Assembly: GCA_951804985.1 (NCBI GenBank)
Contig: OX638134.1
Location: 7,138,790 to 7,202,789 of the forward strand
Origin: Dryomyza anilis
Lineage: Eukaryota > Arthropoda > Insecta > Diptera > Dryomyzidae
Direction: 5' to 3'
DNA length: 64,000 nt
The position numbers were made by a program, and so were the translations under genes. The notes beneath the pieces are model-generated. The model had not been told where the DNA came from and searched no databases. It saw only the letters and a program-made list of their open reading frames with translations. The number at the start of each line of letters is the position of its first letter. Position 1 is the first letter of the stretch. Below, piece by piece: positions 45,985 to 58,230 of the stretch.

Positions 45985-47080
45985 AATTATATTTGATAAA
46001 AAATACAATAAAATACAACAAAATACAATAAATTAAATACAAAAAAAAAAACAATAAAATGCAATAAAAGTACAATAAAATACAATCAAATGCAATAGAA
46101 TGTAATGAAATACAATAAAATACAATGAAATACAATAAAATACAATGAAATACAATAAAATGCAATGAAATACTATAAAATACAATAAAATGCAATCAAG
46201 TACAATGAAATATAATAAAATACAATAAAATACAATAAAATACAATAAAATACAATACAAAATACAATGAAATACAATGAAATATAATAAATTACAATAA
46301 AATACAATAAAATACAATAAAATACAATAAAATACAATAAAATACAATAAAATACAATAAAATGCAATAAAATGCAATAAAATACAATAAAATACAATAA
46401 AATACATTAAAATACAATGAAATACAATGAAATACAATGAAATACAATGAAATACAATAAAAAATACAATGAAATACAATAAAATACAATGAAATGCAAT
46501 AAAGTACAATAAAATACAATAAAGTACAATAAAATACAATAAAATACAATAAAATACAATAAAATACAATAAAATACAATAAAATACAATAAAATACAAT
46601 AAAATACAATAAAATACAATAAAATACAATAAAATACAATAAAATATAATAAAATACAATAAAATACAATAAAATACAATAAAATACAATAAAATACAAT
46701 AAAATACAATAAAATACAATAAAATACAATAAAATACAATAAAATACAATAAAATACAATAAAATACAATAAAATACAATAAAATACAATAAAATACAAT
46801 AAAATACAATAAAATGCAATAAAATTCAATAAAACACAATAAAATACATTAAAATACAATAAAATACAATGAAATACAATGAAATACAATAAAAAATACA
46901 ATGAAATACAATAAAATACAATGAAATGCAATAAAGTACAATAAAATACAATAAAGTACAATAAAATACAATAAAATACAATAAAATACAATAAAATACA
47001 ATACAATGAAATACAAAAAAAAATGCAAAAAAAAATTCAATAAAAAAAATATAAAATAAAAAAAAAATACAAAAAAATGG
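45985..47080. repeat. 10-bp satellite (AATAAAATAC)n
   Basis: About 105 copies of AATAAAATAC with AATGAAATAC/AATAAAATGC variants at the edges and a nearly perfect core (46505-46810). A segment of about 140 bp near 46395-46550 recurs at 46845-46995, showing higher-order duplication. The long open frames reading FIVFYCILLY repeats are artefacts. Confidence 0.95.
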
Positions 47081-47084
47081 AATA

Positions 47085-47212
47085 AAACCAGAAAGGTTGC
47101 TAGATTATATGTGAAATTAAAGCAGAGACATTTTGGTAGATGATATATTGAAGACAGTTTGAATTATGAAAGTTATAGTTGAATCTAAGCCGATTATAAA
47201 TACCCCACATAT
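47085..47212 (+). mobile_element. diverged mini-me-like left end
   Basis: AAACCAGAAAGGTTGCTAGA.. AGCAGAGACATTTTGGTAG.. CTAAGCCGATTATAAATACC matches the left end of the element at 11476. It is truncated where dispersed repeat R1 begins. Confidence 0.6.
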
Positions 47213-48135
47213 GGGCATTTCCTGGGGTTCCAGACGGGACATTCGTACGCTTAAACCTTAATACCTTTGAGACAAATTAATGAATAGAACTAAACTCCTG
47301 GAATATAGATTATAGATTTCTATACGATAGATCAAAAGGTATAAACTAAATAGTGGTTATTCCGGACAAGACAAAACGGAAGTGCATGTTGAGGTTCAGA
47401 TGAAAATGCCAAAAAGTCAACAAATTTTGCGTATAAATTTTTTTTTTAATAATTACAAAAAATAGCTGAAATCATGTGCTTTCTTCGTACATTTACAATT
47501 TGTTTCTAAAATTTATAGATGTTTCATAATAAATCACAGAAAAGTTCCGGACTTTTTGCGTACAATATATTTTTTTTGAATCATCTAGAAATATAGCTGA
47601 GACAATTTACTTAATTTTTGTATATGTACAGTTTGTTCCTAAAGTTTATAGTTATTTCGTAATAAATCACAGAACAATTCCGGACGCTCCGTATTATAGA
47701 AATTACCAATACGATTGTTTTTATAAAAATACATTTTGCGTACAATATATTTTTTTGAATTATCTAAAAATATAGCAGAGACAATTTACTTTATTTTTGT
47801 ATATGTACAATTTGTTACTAGTTTATAGTTATTTCGTAATAAATCACAGATTCCGGACGATCCGTATTGAATATCATGAACTTTATGAATATTTCTTTAT
47901 ACGTTACCGTTAACGAAAGAGAATTTTCTTTTCAGATATTTAGATTCACATTTACAAGATTCCAAAACCATAGTTGTTTCAAAGATTTGATCAATTTGAA
48001 TGCATCGGTCGTGGTTGACATTTTTCTGGAAATGCACATATATGATAATATGTGGGGGGAGAAAGTATAAACTACAAATTAAATTAACATTTAAGGAAGT
48101 CCCCAAAATACCGAATATAACTGCAAATTTGTAAT
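47212..48135 (+). repeat. dispersed repeat R1, copy 2
   Basis: Same order of sequence as 31543-32640. It has three internal direct repeats around TTCGTAATAAATCACAGA and TTCCGGAC (47527, 47655, 47830). The junction with the mini-me end suggests R1 is a mobile or duplicated unit. Confidence 0.72.
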
Positions 48136-48139
48136 CGTG

Positions 48140-49430
48140 AGATAACATTTACAATATGCACATGAGAGTATGTTTATGTGTTTGTAGGTGTAGGTCTGGG
48201 TAAGTTTACCGAATTTTGATATTTGAGAGCATCATAAAACAATTTTTTATATGTTTTACCATAAAGTAGGTAAGGTTTTCTAAAAAAAAAAAGTCCACTT
48301 TTACCGGCAAATTATTTTTATTATTACAAAGTTAAAGCATCTAGTAGATTTATATATTATATAAATTAAACGTACAAAATGGAGCAGATCACATTTCACA
48401 ACCAACAGATCTCGATCATTTTGAACACCAGATAGTTTATATATACAAGTAAGTTATGTTCTAAGTTCTACACAGCTAACTCTTCTTGTTTTCTTGTAAA
48501 AGTGATTTCACTGTATAGGCTCTGAGACAAACTGACATCGCTTAATCTAAATCTATCCAACCGGCCACGCCTTTAATGCATTTTTTTGTAGGGTATAAAA
48601 ATAAAAACAAATCGTGCTATATAATTACATAAATTTCTAAAAACTAAATTGTAACTTAAATCATATTTAAAACACCTTCAAAAGCCGATTTAATTGCTAT
48701 GCTCTACACTTTTTGCTCTCTGTTGATTTGTATTTTAATTAATATTGTGCTCTTTCACTTGTTCTCCCTCTCTCTTTCTGCTTCTTTCTTGTGTTTCTAG
48801 TCATTTACTAAATGTAACAACTACTATTATAAATAGCTTTAAAATAATATGTTTTGTGTGGTTATTTTGACGTTTTCCTCAGATATTTCCTGTTTCTTCC
48901 AAGTACATGAGGGTTCTTTGCTCTTTTGGGTTATAACCTAAAACTAGTGCGTTAATAGTGTTGCCCCTTTGCGGCACTTTGTGACACAACAATAGGGATT
49001 TTATAAATAATGTATTTATTATGCGTTCACAATTATAATAACATTAGCTGTGTACCTTAATTAGGCCAAATTTGTAACATGTTTCTTGTAAGTCGTTCAT
49101 AGTCTCTAAACAATTAAGTCATATACTGAAATTGATAATAACAAAGTTGTTAATTGTCTTGAAGTCGATTTACTCTTTTGCTCCTTTTTAGTTCTTTAAA
49201 TTTTACAATATATATTGCGGTTAATACAAATTAATAGTGTTTGAACTACATTATTTTTAAGAAATATATAAATTATTAATGTAATTACAATGCATACTTT
49301 AAAATTTATTGTTCGAAAACTAATAGTTATATTTTACAGATGAATATTTGAAATATTTACATAAACCTGGTCATACATTTGGTCATATTTTTTTATAATC
49401 TATATATGGGGCATTATTTCTGATGTGATC
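48140..49430. other. intergenic, nothing recognised
   Basis: Ends of other repeats may be present (TTTTTTTGTAGGGTATAAAA near 48585 resembles a mini-me end), but no clear feature. Confidence 0.35.
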
Positions 49431-49432
49431 TA

Positions 49433-49860
49433 CCCTAGTAGAAATTTACCCGATGCGCCATCGGGAAATGATCGGGTTTTCGTTGGGTAAGCCCTATTAG
49501 AGAAAATATGATCATTGCCTTTGCATGCCCTTATCATGCTTACCATACCAGGGTTTACATTATCTAAATAGTCAATGGTCCCGAACATAGCTACATTATT
49601 TGTTCCTCATAACGAAATTAGCATCAGACAATGAACGAGATTTAATGAGAGAAACCCTATTATGCTCGAGCTCTGACAAGGTAATTGTCGGGTAAATAAT
49701 AAAATGGGGAATTGCCCGATCAGTACATAATCATGGCCTGAGTTAGTACATGATCTGAATCCTGCGTTACAAGGACATTATGGGCTTCGTCATATCCCGA
49801 TCATCTCAAATAATGACATGATCACTTCATGACCATGGCCCTACCTAAATTTGTACTAGG
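49433..49860 (-). mobile_element. MITE M3, copy 2
   Basis: Reverse complement of 42720-43147 over its whole 428 bp, with a few substitutions. Ends CCCTAGTAGAAATTT / AAATTTGTACTAGG. Confidence 0.9.
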
Positions 49861-50184
49861 AATCGAAACATCGCTTTCGGCAACCATTTTTTGTTGGTAG
49901 AAAAACGTATACCTGATCGTACATATTATTCAAAAAAATGTTGGCCATAGACTGCTGACATTGCGTAGGTATGTAGACATTGACTGGGTAGACATTGTCA
50001 ATTGGAGAAATTCGTTCTTCAAATTAGAACACTTGAGAATTAAAACCCAATATATAGTAACAAAACTACTCCTAGTATCGGAAACTAACTAATAAAAGTA
50101 TATTTACCTTTCATAACAAAACCGGTCATATTATTAAAATCATATCACCCCATGATCATGTCTTCCATCTTTTATTAAATGTTT

Positions 50185-51370
50185 TACTAGGGTAATTACT
50201 AACTGACGCCTAGGCCAAACCCTTAGGTCTAAGAACATCCCTACAGGAAAACGAACCTGTCCTAAGCACGTGACTGGATCCTCGGAGATAGTTAACCGGC
50301 TCTTTTATATGAAACCAACCGGCAACTTTAACATGGCTTGTTCTAGAGAGGGTTCAATTAACACCTTCTGCTGACCATTAGACATATTAAAGGACTGGCC
50401 TGCAAAATCTTGTTTTGTGACCGGTACTTTTAGACCTATCACAGAACTAGTCCTCAAAATCCTGTTCTTTGACCGATATAAATGATACATTCAGTCGAAT
50501 AAAAAAAATATTTTTTCTTATTTCTTTTTTAGTTTTACTTTTTTATATATTTTATATATTTTAAATTTTATTATTATATTTTATTTTACCTTCTCGTCAT
50601 GCATTCTCATTTCACTAATTAATCCACCCATGCATGCGTGCATTATTATTACTTAGAAGACATACTGTATTTAAATCAATGCAGTATCGAAATACAGTCT
50701 ACGAATTCTAGACTCATTAGTTGCAGCGTGCAAATAAGTCTCGTGACTATGGCGCCGCCTAGTGCCTTTTCGCTTCAATAGCAACAAGTTTAGCATGGAC
50801 ACGACCCGTCTCCTCATGCAGACCTTTAGACCTATCACAGAACTGTTTTTCAAGAGCATGTCCTTAGTTGGTACAAATGGTATCGGTCACGTGATAGATA
50901 GTTTTAGAGCAATTTACATCTTTTTTCCCGCAGGGATGTAAATTGATCAAGATGTTAGCGCTTTAAGAAGGGTTTTTTTCAGATTCGACTCCTAAGATAT
51001 AAAAATGGACGTGACATAACCGGGGAAGAATTATCTATGGGAATTGTTCGGAGATGAATTGAGAAGTTTATTTCCAAAACGTGTCATGTAAAATGAAGGA
51101 AGGTTTAGTAAAACCTGAAGTATTGTTAGTCAATGGTAGAATCAAATTGCAACAAAGATGCTGTCTACTCTTAATCATCGTCACATCATTAGTTTTAATA
51201 CAACATATTTTTGTAAAGCATTTTTAGGCCTAATATTTGTAAATTAAAGCATTTTATTGTTAAAAGTATAACACGTTTTGAAAACGAGCTCCTCACCTGT
51301 CCGGTAAAGAATTGTCTCGGGGAAGTATTATCTGGGAAGAATCGTCCCGGGAGGAATAGCTTGGCTCCTA
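50185..51370. repeat. unclassified repeat region with paired motifs
   Basis: TTTAGACCTATCACAGAACT occurs twice (50429 and 50825), each followed by related sequence. ACATCCCTACAGG at 50235 and CCGCAGGGATGT at 50939 are inverted, and CAATTTACATC/GATGTAAATTG forms a hairpin (50910-50946). Right of it, GGGGAAGAAT/GGGAAGAATCGTC-type motifs repeat. Probably one or more non-coding element fragments. Confidence 0.45.
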
Positions 51371-52600
51371 AACTTTGTACATATACCTCATAACGACCAT
51401 CTCATTCGGTAATATGCTAAGTTTATAAAATGCGTTTTGCCGGAGAACCTTTAAAGTATTTTTTGTAATTATCTTAAGTTTTATTAACAGATAAAAAGGC
51501 GTGTTTTTATTGTTTAGCCCAAATTTTCGATTGCATTTTTATTAAAAACGATAAAAAGTTAAGTCTAATTAAAATAAAATTAATTTTCCAATATAAAACT
51601 ATATAAAACTATATTTGATGCATGCTAAGTACTTTTTGGATTATAACTTTGGATAAAATTGACCGATCGTCACCAAAAATTTAAAGTATCGACCAAAAAA
51701 AAGTCAAATTTGAGATTTTACCTTTTCGATCTTAATGAACTTTTGGCAACTGATAAAGGGTATCGAGACATGCACTAAACAATTTTTTTTATTTTTTCCG
51801 ACCACTACTTCCAGAGATACAGTGGCTCAAAGTTGGAAAAAAAAGTGCCAAAAATCACTTTTGTACTGTTGTTCATATTTAAATATCTCTTGAACTAGAA
51901 ATGCTAGAAACTCCGTTAATGGCTCGTTTTAAAGCTAATAGAACAAGCTTTTAGAAAAATTAAGTTGTAATTTCCAAACGGAAACATGTGGCCCGTGGTC
52001 ATTATCCTTTTAAGGACCACTTCAAAATTGTGGTCCTTAAAAAGGACCCTTTTTAAAATTCTGAAAAAAATCGTAAATTTTCGTCAATTTATTGTTAATG
52101 TTCATGCAAAAGTTCAAGATGGTATTTTGATTGCATCATATTTTAAAAAATAATTTTCTTTATCAGTTGCCAAAATTTTATTGAAATCGAAGAAGGTGAG
52201 TTCCAACCGCTGGTCGATTTGGTGTGGAATGGCCCGTATATAAATTAAGATATACAGAATCAATCAGAATACAAAAAATGGATTAACATTAAAAACATGT
52301 CAAGACAACTTATTATGAAATGTGAAGGTCGATATAACAGGGTCAAATTAACTAAACTTTTTTTTGTTGAAATGTGGTAGCCAAAATAAATCGAAATTGG
52401 TTACACTTCAATGTAAAGAAATTTTCACACGATTACAAGTTTCCAGATCTTTTCAAAATTCGTAAACCCTGGTGACCTGTGGAACACCTTAAACATTTTT
52501 ATTTAAATTTGAATTTATTTAAAAATTATCATTTTACATTTATTTAATGCGTTGAATGACATATATATATATATTGTGATTTTATTTTTTCTAAATAACG
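51370..52600. other. intergenic, probable old element fragment
   Basis: 51650-52230 looks like decayed mobile-element DNA (CTTTTGGCAACTGATAAAGG; a partial repeat of ATCAGTTGCCAAAA near 52163 in reverse). No reading frame survives. Confidence 0.35.
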
Positions 52601-52606
52601 AATATA

Positions 52607-52846
52607 GGGCCATTTTCCGGCTTTCGATCGAATTCCGAACGAATTTCACATAAAATTTGTAAAAAAAACGGGTTTGAATTCAATGTCACAATACATAAAT
52701 TGTATTTTTAAACAAATTCAAATTGTTAAAGTCAAAGCAAACGGATTAAAATCATTAAAAAACAAATTTTTGTGCCGGGACATCGAATTCAAAACTGTTT
52801 GTTTACATATTTAATATGAAATTCGATCGAAAGTCGGAACATGACC
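52607..52846. mobile_element. MITE M4 with about 27-bp inverted ends
   Basis: Left end GGCCATTTTCCGGCTTTCGA and right end TCGAAAGTCGGAACATGACC are imperfect inverted repeats that share TTTCGATCGAATT. 240 bp with an AT-rich interior. Confidence 0.75.
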
Positions 52847-53589
52847 GATATTTTATTAATTTATTTATTAATATAGAGATTTTATTTTTATTATTTGAAT
52901 TAATTGTCCTCACTTCCAATATTGTACCTATTTTTATATTTTTATTTAAAGAACGAATAATTAATTGTTTAATCAATTTATCGAATTTTATTAATGTTCT
53001 TGAGCATTAATTGAACTCACTATGACTGACACTTTAGACTTTTTTTATTGTTTTCTGTTTTATTACTTTACTCTAATGATATTTTAATAACAACAACTCA
53101 TAATAATAAAAATATAGCGCCCGTCCACCAACACCCATTAAAAATTCAAAATACTCCCAAGACAATGGACGAAATGCAACACTGTTTAATATTATTGCTC
53201 GCGCGCGCATTCGCCATGATGTTTTTCAATGCGCGACAATTGAAAGCAATTTCGTGTCGTAATTTGGGCGCTCTCCAACAATATATTGGCTCTCAACTCG
53301 TTGCTGCCGCTACGACGAAGACAACGACGACGACGACGGCGATGATGATGAGGTTGCTTTTGGTTGAAAATCGATATGTTGAATATGTGTGCAGCATATG
53401 TAGGAGTGTGTGTGTGTGTGCAAAACTTTACGCCACAAATTCCACACTTTTGTGAGGCACAATTTTTAGTTAATTTTAGTACATTTTTTTAACTTTAATT
53501 TTTAATTTAATTTTAACTTGTATTTTTTTTTCTATAGATTTTTTTAATAAAAATATTTTTTGTAAATTACATTTCTAGCATTTTTCACT

Positions 53590-54180
53590 GCTTTCGCAAT
53601 GCCTGCTGCTACTGCTGCTGCTCCTACTGCACATTTTCGCTGTAGACAATTTTTTCGTTTCCGTTTTTCAGCCACATTTCAAAGCACTTTCAAGCCACAA
53701 CAATTAAATCACATTTATGCTATGCTAAACAGCATTAAATTCTTTTATTTCGTCAACACTTTTTTTGCAAATTTACTTTTGGGAATATTTTTTATTTTTT
53801 TCATTAGCAAATAATCATTGCACAATGAATTTTTATATTTTTCCAGCACTGCAACAACGACGCGTTTTCAGCTGCTTCCGGGCCAAGTACATTATGCGAC
53901 GTTTGTGAAAAAACTGAGCAGACCATTCGCAAGTCGTTCGTTCGTTTGCTTGCTCGCTGGCCACTCGTCACTCGTTCGCTCTGTATAACGGTGAAAAAAA
54001 ACAGGATACGTTTGGCGCTTCGAACTCACCAAAGACACCCCACAAACGCCTACATTTTACTGTTGCTCCTGGCAACACTGTGATTGGCGGCAGTGTAAAA
54101 CAACAACGAGTAACGAGTAACATGCGGGAGAGTCATTCAGAGCGCCATGTGTAGACTTATTGTAACGAGTTTTTTATACT
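53590..54180. promoter_or_regulatory. promoter-like island, possibly bidirectional
   Basis: A GC-richer stretch with GACTCGTTCGCTCTGTAT-like purine/pyrimidine runs. On the minus strand TCAGTTTTTTC at about 53917 matches the fly initiator. An RFX-type X-box, GTTGCTCCTGGCAAC, lies at 54062-54076, overlapping CTGGCAACACTG, which resembles a fly core-promoter element, then GATTGGCGG, a CCAAT-type box. It could be the distal promoter for leftward sff transcripts and/or the rightward exon at 54280-54480. Inference. Confidence 0.4.
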
Positions 54181-54279
54181 CTTAACGGAAATGAAGTGTC
54201 ACATATGGTTTTGGGGTGGCTCTATATGTGGTGAGCAAAAGAGTACCGTGTTGAATATGTTGTTTTTATTGAAAACAAC

Positions 54280-54480
54280 CCCCAGTGGAGGTCCGAACTT
54301 TTGACAGCTGACAGTCACAGTGATTTTGGCATTTGTGTCCTGCGTACTGCGAGCAGCTCCTGCGATTAGCTTCCGAGTTGTACGAGGAAATTACTAAAGC
54401 TATGAATGAAAATACAGGGTATGAGAAATGCCGGGACATGAGGAAGGTGACGTCATGGCAACAAGTTAAGACCTGCGTAA
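54280..54480 (+). other. candidate 5' exon of a rightward transcript
   Basis: Coding-like base composition ends in a consensus donor (GACCTGC|GTAAGT at 54478). A frame from ATG 54403 reads MNENTGYEKCRDMRKVTSWQ then QVKTC to the donor. No matching downstream coding exon was found before the PLA2 gene, so it may be a 5' UTR exon of that gene with an upstream ORF, or belong to another gene. Confidence 0.3.
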
Positions 54481-54484
54481 GTAT

Positions 54485-55560
54485 TTTTTAAGAATTTATT
54501 TTATTTAAATAATTTTGAATATTTTTTCAAATTTTCTTTTTATTTAATTTTTAAATTTTATATTTTATTATTAGTTTTGTACATATTATTTTTATTTATC
54601 TTTAATTTATTTATTATTTTTTTTTATAAAATGTTTATTTTGTTGTTTTTTTTAGTTATTTTATTTTTATTTCAAAATTATCTGTTATATATTTAGTTTT
54701 TGATCGTTTTTTATTTAACTTTAATTTGTTTATTAATTTTTTTTATAATTTTTATATTATTTTTTTACAATTTTTATTTTATTTTTAATATAATTTTATT
54801 TCACCTTTTTATTTAGTTTGTTATGAATTTTTATTTAGAAATTTAGTTTTGTTTTATTTTTCATTTTATTATTTATTTTATTGAAGTTTAATTAGTTTTG
54901 TTTTATTTATTTAGATTTATTTCATTTTTATATATTTTTTATTTCATATAATTTTAGTTTACTATATCTATTTCCCTTGTGTATTAATTTATTTAATTTT
55001 TATTTTTTTTAGATATTTATATTGCTTCCAGTGATTTATTTTGTATTTCTTAACTTATGGTTTTATTTAATTTTTAAATGTTTTTACTTATTTTAATTTA
55101 GGTTTTTTTTAATATAATTTCGAATATTTTTTAAAAATTTCGTACATTTTTAAGTTATTTTTTTGAAGTTTAGTTTTTTCAGTTATTTTCAATCAAATTA
55201 GACGTTTTTTCATTAAATTATGTTTAGTTTAATTTTAATTTTGTTTTTTATTTTTATTTTTTTTTTGTATTTTTTTTTTAAAACTTTTATAGAATTTTAC
55301 TTTGTTTTCTTTTATTTTTATTTTTATTTTTGTTTTATTTTATTTTATTTAATTTTGATTTTCTTTTAATTTTTTTGTTTGCATTTTTTACTTAATTCTT
55401 AGTTTTTAATTTTTTTGATTCAGTTCATCTAATGTTTGTATTTATTTTAGTTTATTCAGATTTATTTATTTATATATTCATTATATTTTTTGTTTAGTTG
55501 TATTTTACTCTCAGTTATTTAGTTTTATTTAATCTTACACTTTTTGTTTTCTTTTTTAAA
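54485..55560. repeat. T-rich low-complexity tract
   Basis: About 1 kb of TTTTATTTTTATTTAGTTT-type sequence, irregular. No gene. Confidence 0.6.
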
Positions 55561-56239
55561 AATTTTGAATTTAATTTTTTAGTTAAATGAAAAAAAAAAA
55601 ACAAAAATTTTATTGTGTAACGTAAACATTTTGGTAGGCAATTGACTTTTCGACCTACATTTTGATTGCCAACTTCATTTACCCAAAAATGGTGTATGGA
55701 GCAAACCACAAAAATCCCATAAATCACGAATTCACGCAAAATTTCTCACGAGCGTCACAAAATTACGCGTGACTGTATCTCCTTAAACCTGAAATTAAAT
55801 TTTCTTTAAAAAATGCATTTCCTGTAACCGGAAATTACATTTTATATAGAAAATGCATCTCCTGTAACCTGAAATTACATTTTACTAACTTGACCCAAAT
55901 TAGTATTAGAGTCTATCCTTTTATTTATTTATAAAAATATTTTATTTATATTTTTATTTTATATTGAGTCGTAATTTATTTTCTTAAATGGAATATAAAT
56001 AAAAACTACACATCGCTTAAAAAAAGCAGTATTTGAGAATTATCTCACATAGCTGGCAACATTGTGATTGGGGTAAACGAAAGCAGCCGAGACATCTACC
56101 CGATGATATAGTTACAGAAACGACATACAGGAAAATTCGAAAAACCCATGTGTGATAACAGTTTAAGAAGGCTATGTGTATTTGCTTTCGTTGAGGTGTG
56201 TGTACTTGCTAAAGATTCACGATTTGTAGATTTTCTATC

Positions 56240-56760
56240 ACCATCTTTCTTCGTCAAAAATGTCTTGAAAAAAGTTTGAGAGGCATCGTTTTTTGAATGT
56301 TGAAGAAACACTGCAATATTGTAGTTGTATTTTTAAATTTAACCAATTCAAATTTAACCATCTGCTACACAGCTTGTTAAAAATAGAACTGAAAATTTTA
56401 CAACTGAAAACCGGAACAACGTTAAAATGTTTCTTGGGATCTTTCTTCATCAAAAATGTCTTGACAAAAGTTTGATAGGCATCGTTTGCTTAATGTTTAA
56501 GAAGCACTGCCATATTTAAACGGCATTTAAACGTAGTGAAATATTTTGGCATCCTGTAAATTTTCCGTTTTCATTCAAGTATCGACGGTTCCGTCTTGAA
56601 CATACCGTAAACGCACCGTTACAAACGGAATTATGATTCCGTTTGATTACGGAACTACGTTAAAATGTTTCCTGGGATCTTTCTTCGTCAGAAATGTCTT
56701 GACAAAAGTTTGATAGGCATCGTTTGTTTAATGTTGAAGAAACACTGCAATATTGCTGTT
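56240..56760 (+). repeat. three direct repeats upstream of the PLA2 gene
   Basis: A unit of about 90-100 bp (GATCTTTCTTCGTCAAAAAT.. GTCTTGACAAAAGTTTGATA.. GGCATCGTTTG..AACACTGC) occurs near 56240-56325, 56425-56520 and 56660-56755. It ends about 180 bp before the start codon of the PLA2 gene. Confidence 0.8.
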
Positions 56761-56869
56761 GTTCCTAAAGTGTAATGTCAAAAATATTTATTGTTGTCAA
56801 ACAGTTCAACGCCAGAAAGAGGGTGGCAAACAATTTCAATAACAAAATGCCGCTTGTTAAAAATTAATT

Positions 56870-56900
56870 TATAAAAAGACGAATTTTTCAACAAACGAAT
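56870..56900 (+). promoter_or_regulatory. TATA-like box before the PLA2 gene
   Basis: TATAAAAAG at 56870-56878 lies 60 bases before the start codon, with pyrimidine/A initiator-like TTTTTCAACA just after. Suggestive only. Confidence 0.35.
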
Positions 56901-56937
56901 TTAACGTCAACAAAATAAAAATTTATACAAAATTGAA

Positions 56938-57120
56938 ATGCATTTTCCATATGTGCGCATTGCCATTTATGTGTTGACATTTATTGCATACGCCTACTCC
57001 GGCTACGGATCCAGCACAATTGTTCATTTTCGTGATGCACTAATTGCGGCGGAGGCGATCTTTGGCGATCTCTTCCATAATGCAATCACGGTGGTTAAGA
57101 AATTCCGGACGGTTCATGAG
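56938..57120 (+). CDS. PLA2 exon 1 (signal peptide)
   Basis: Residues 1-61, with a hydrophobic leader and FRDALIAAEAIFGDLFHNAI. The donor GAG|GTTTGT is weaker than consensus; phase 0. Confidence 0.88.
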
Positions 57121-58230
57121 GTTTGTATATAAAAATTTACACAACTTCACACAAATATATTTCATAAAATTAAAGGTATTTGATGCGGCGGTGGACGAGA
57201 ACTGCGTCTTAACGTGTCCCAATGTGGTTGGTGCGCCAGGTAAGTTATGGTGGTAGTATGGGGAAATTTGTATGAGTATGAGTCCAATTTAAAATGTGAC
57301 GTGTGATGCAGGCGACAGACGATGACAGGAAGTTATATAAAAATATTAAAAGCATTTTAAAATGATCAAATATTTCGTCATAATTTGATTTTCGTTGGTT
57401 TTGTTTTTGTCTGTCTGTCTTTTTATGGTTTATTTATATTTGCGCAGCATCAGCAAAGTGAGTCGTCTTCCTAGGCACCGACCCAACTGACAGACAATCA
57501 GCTGGTTTTTGTTTTCATTTTCAAAACGTGGACGAATTATCCATTGCACCGTGGCACAAAAACGTTTTTAGTGCGCTCATAATTTTATAAACGACGAAAT
57601 AGTAAGACTTGAAGTTGAATTTTAAAAAGTAGGAAATCCTTTATCGTTTTTATTCTGTTTTTTTTATGATATTTTGTATTATGTTTTCACTCTTTATCTC
57701 TTGCAGATATTCGCCCCGTTCAGAATCGACTCTATACGCCCACCTCCGATGGCTGCGGCTCGCTGGGCCTCCGCATCAGCACCGACTATCTGCCCGCCGG
57801 CGAAATGGAGCAGTGCTGCAACGAGCACGACATCTGCTACGACACCTGCAACAATGACAAAGAATTGTGCGATCTCGATTTTAAACGTTGCCTTTACAAA
57901 TACTGCGACAGCTATGAGAAATCAATCGCCAGCGGTCTCATGACATCGGGCTGCAAAGTTGCCGCAAAAATGCTCTTCACCGGCACACTGACGCTGGGTT
58001 GTAAATCATATTTGGACTCACAGAAGCGCTCATGCTATTGTGCACCGCCAAAAACAACGAAAGACGATGCAGGTGGACGTGGTGGCTATAAAAATGCCAA
58101 TCAGAAAGGCGATGGCAATCAAAATGGTCGCGGTACGAATGGCAAAAATTCAAATGGCAAACGTGATGAGAAATACAACAAAGGAAAGGATAAACAAAAA
58201 TATGGCTGGAAGGATCCGAACGATATGTAG
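56938..58230 (+). CDS. secreted group XII-type phospholipase A2
   Basis: Exons 56938-57120, 57176-57239 and 57707-58230 join to 256 residues. The N-terminus MHFPYVRIAIYVLTFIAYAY is a signal peptide. The Ca-binding loop region is SDGCGSLGLRIS. The catalytic motif is CCNEHDICYDTC, with His-Asp as in all secreted PLA2s. Cysteine spacing and the GCKSYLDSQKRSCYC block match group XII PLA2 (CG17035-like in Drosophila). PLA2s hydrolyse the sn-2 ester of phospholipids; some group XII members have weak activity (family knowledge). A tail of about 60 residues is rich in Gly, Asn, Lys (GDGNQNGRGTNGKNSNGK). Donors are GTTTGT and GTAAGT; the last acceptor is CTTGCAG. An AATAAA follows at 58453-58458. Confidence 0.94.
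57176..57239 (+). CDS. PLA2 exon 2
   Basis: Residues 62-82 plus one base: VFDAAVDENCVLTCPNVVGA. The acceptor is ATTAAAG and the donor is G|GTAAGT. The preceding intron is only 55 bp. Confidence 0.87.
57707..58230 (+). CDS. PLA2 exon 3 (catalytic domain and tail)
   Basis: Residues 83-256: DIRPVQNRLYTPTSDGCG, CCNEHDICYDTC, the remaining cysteines, the Lys/Gly/Asn-rich tail and the stop. The acceptor is TCTCTTGCAG. It is markedly GC-richer than its surroundings. Confidence 0.95.

Noticed and set aside
46033..47006. Long frames of FIVFYCILLY repeats
   Set aside because: Product of the 10-bp satellite, open because 30 is divisible by three and the unit lacks stops on that strand.
53048..53455. 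135-codon frame
   Set aside because: Contains ACGACG trinucleotide and TGTGTG runs, with no conserved motif or splice support.
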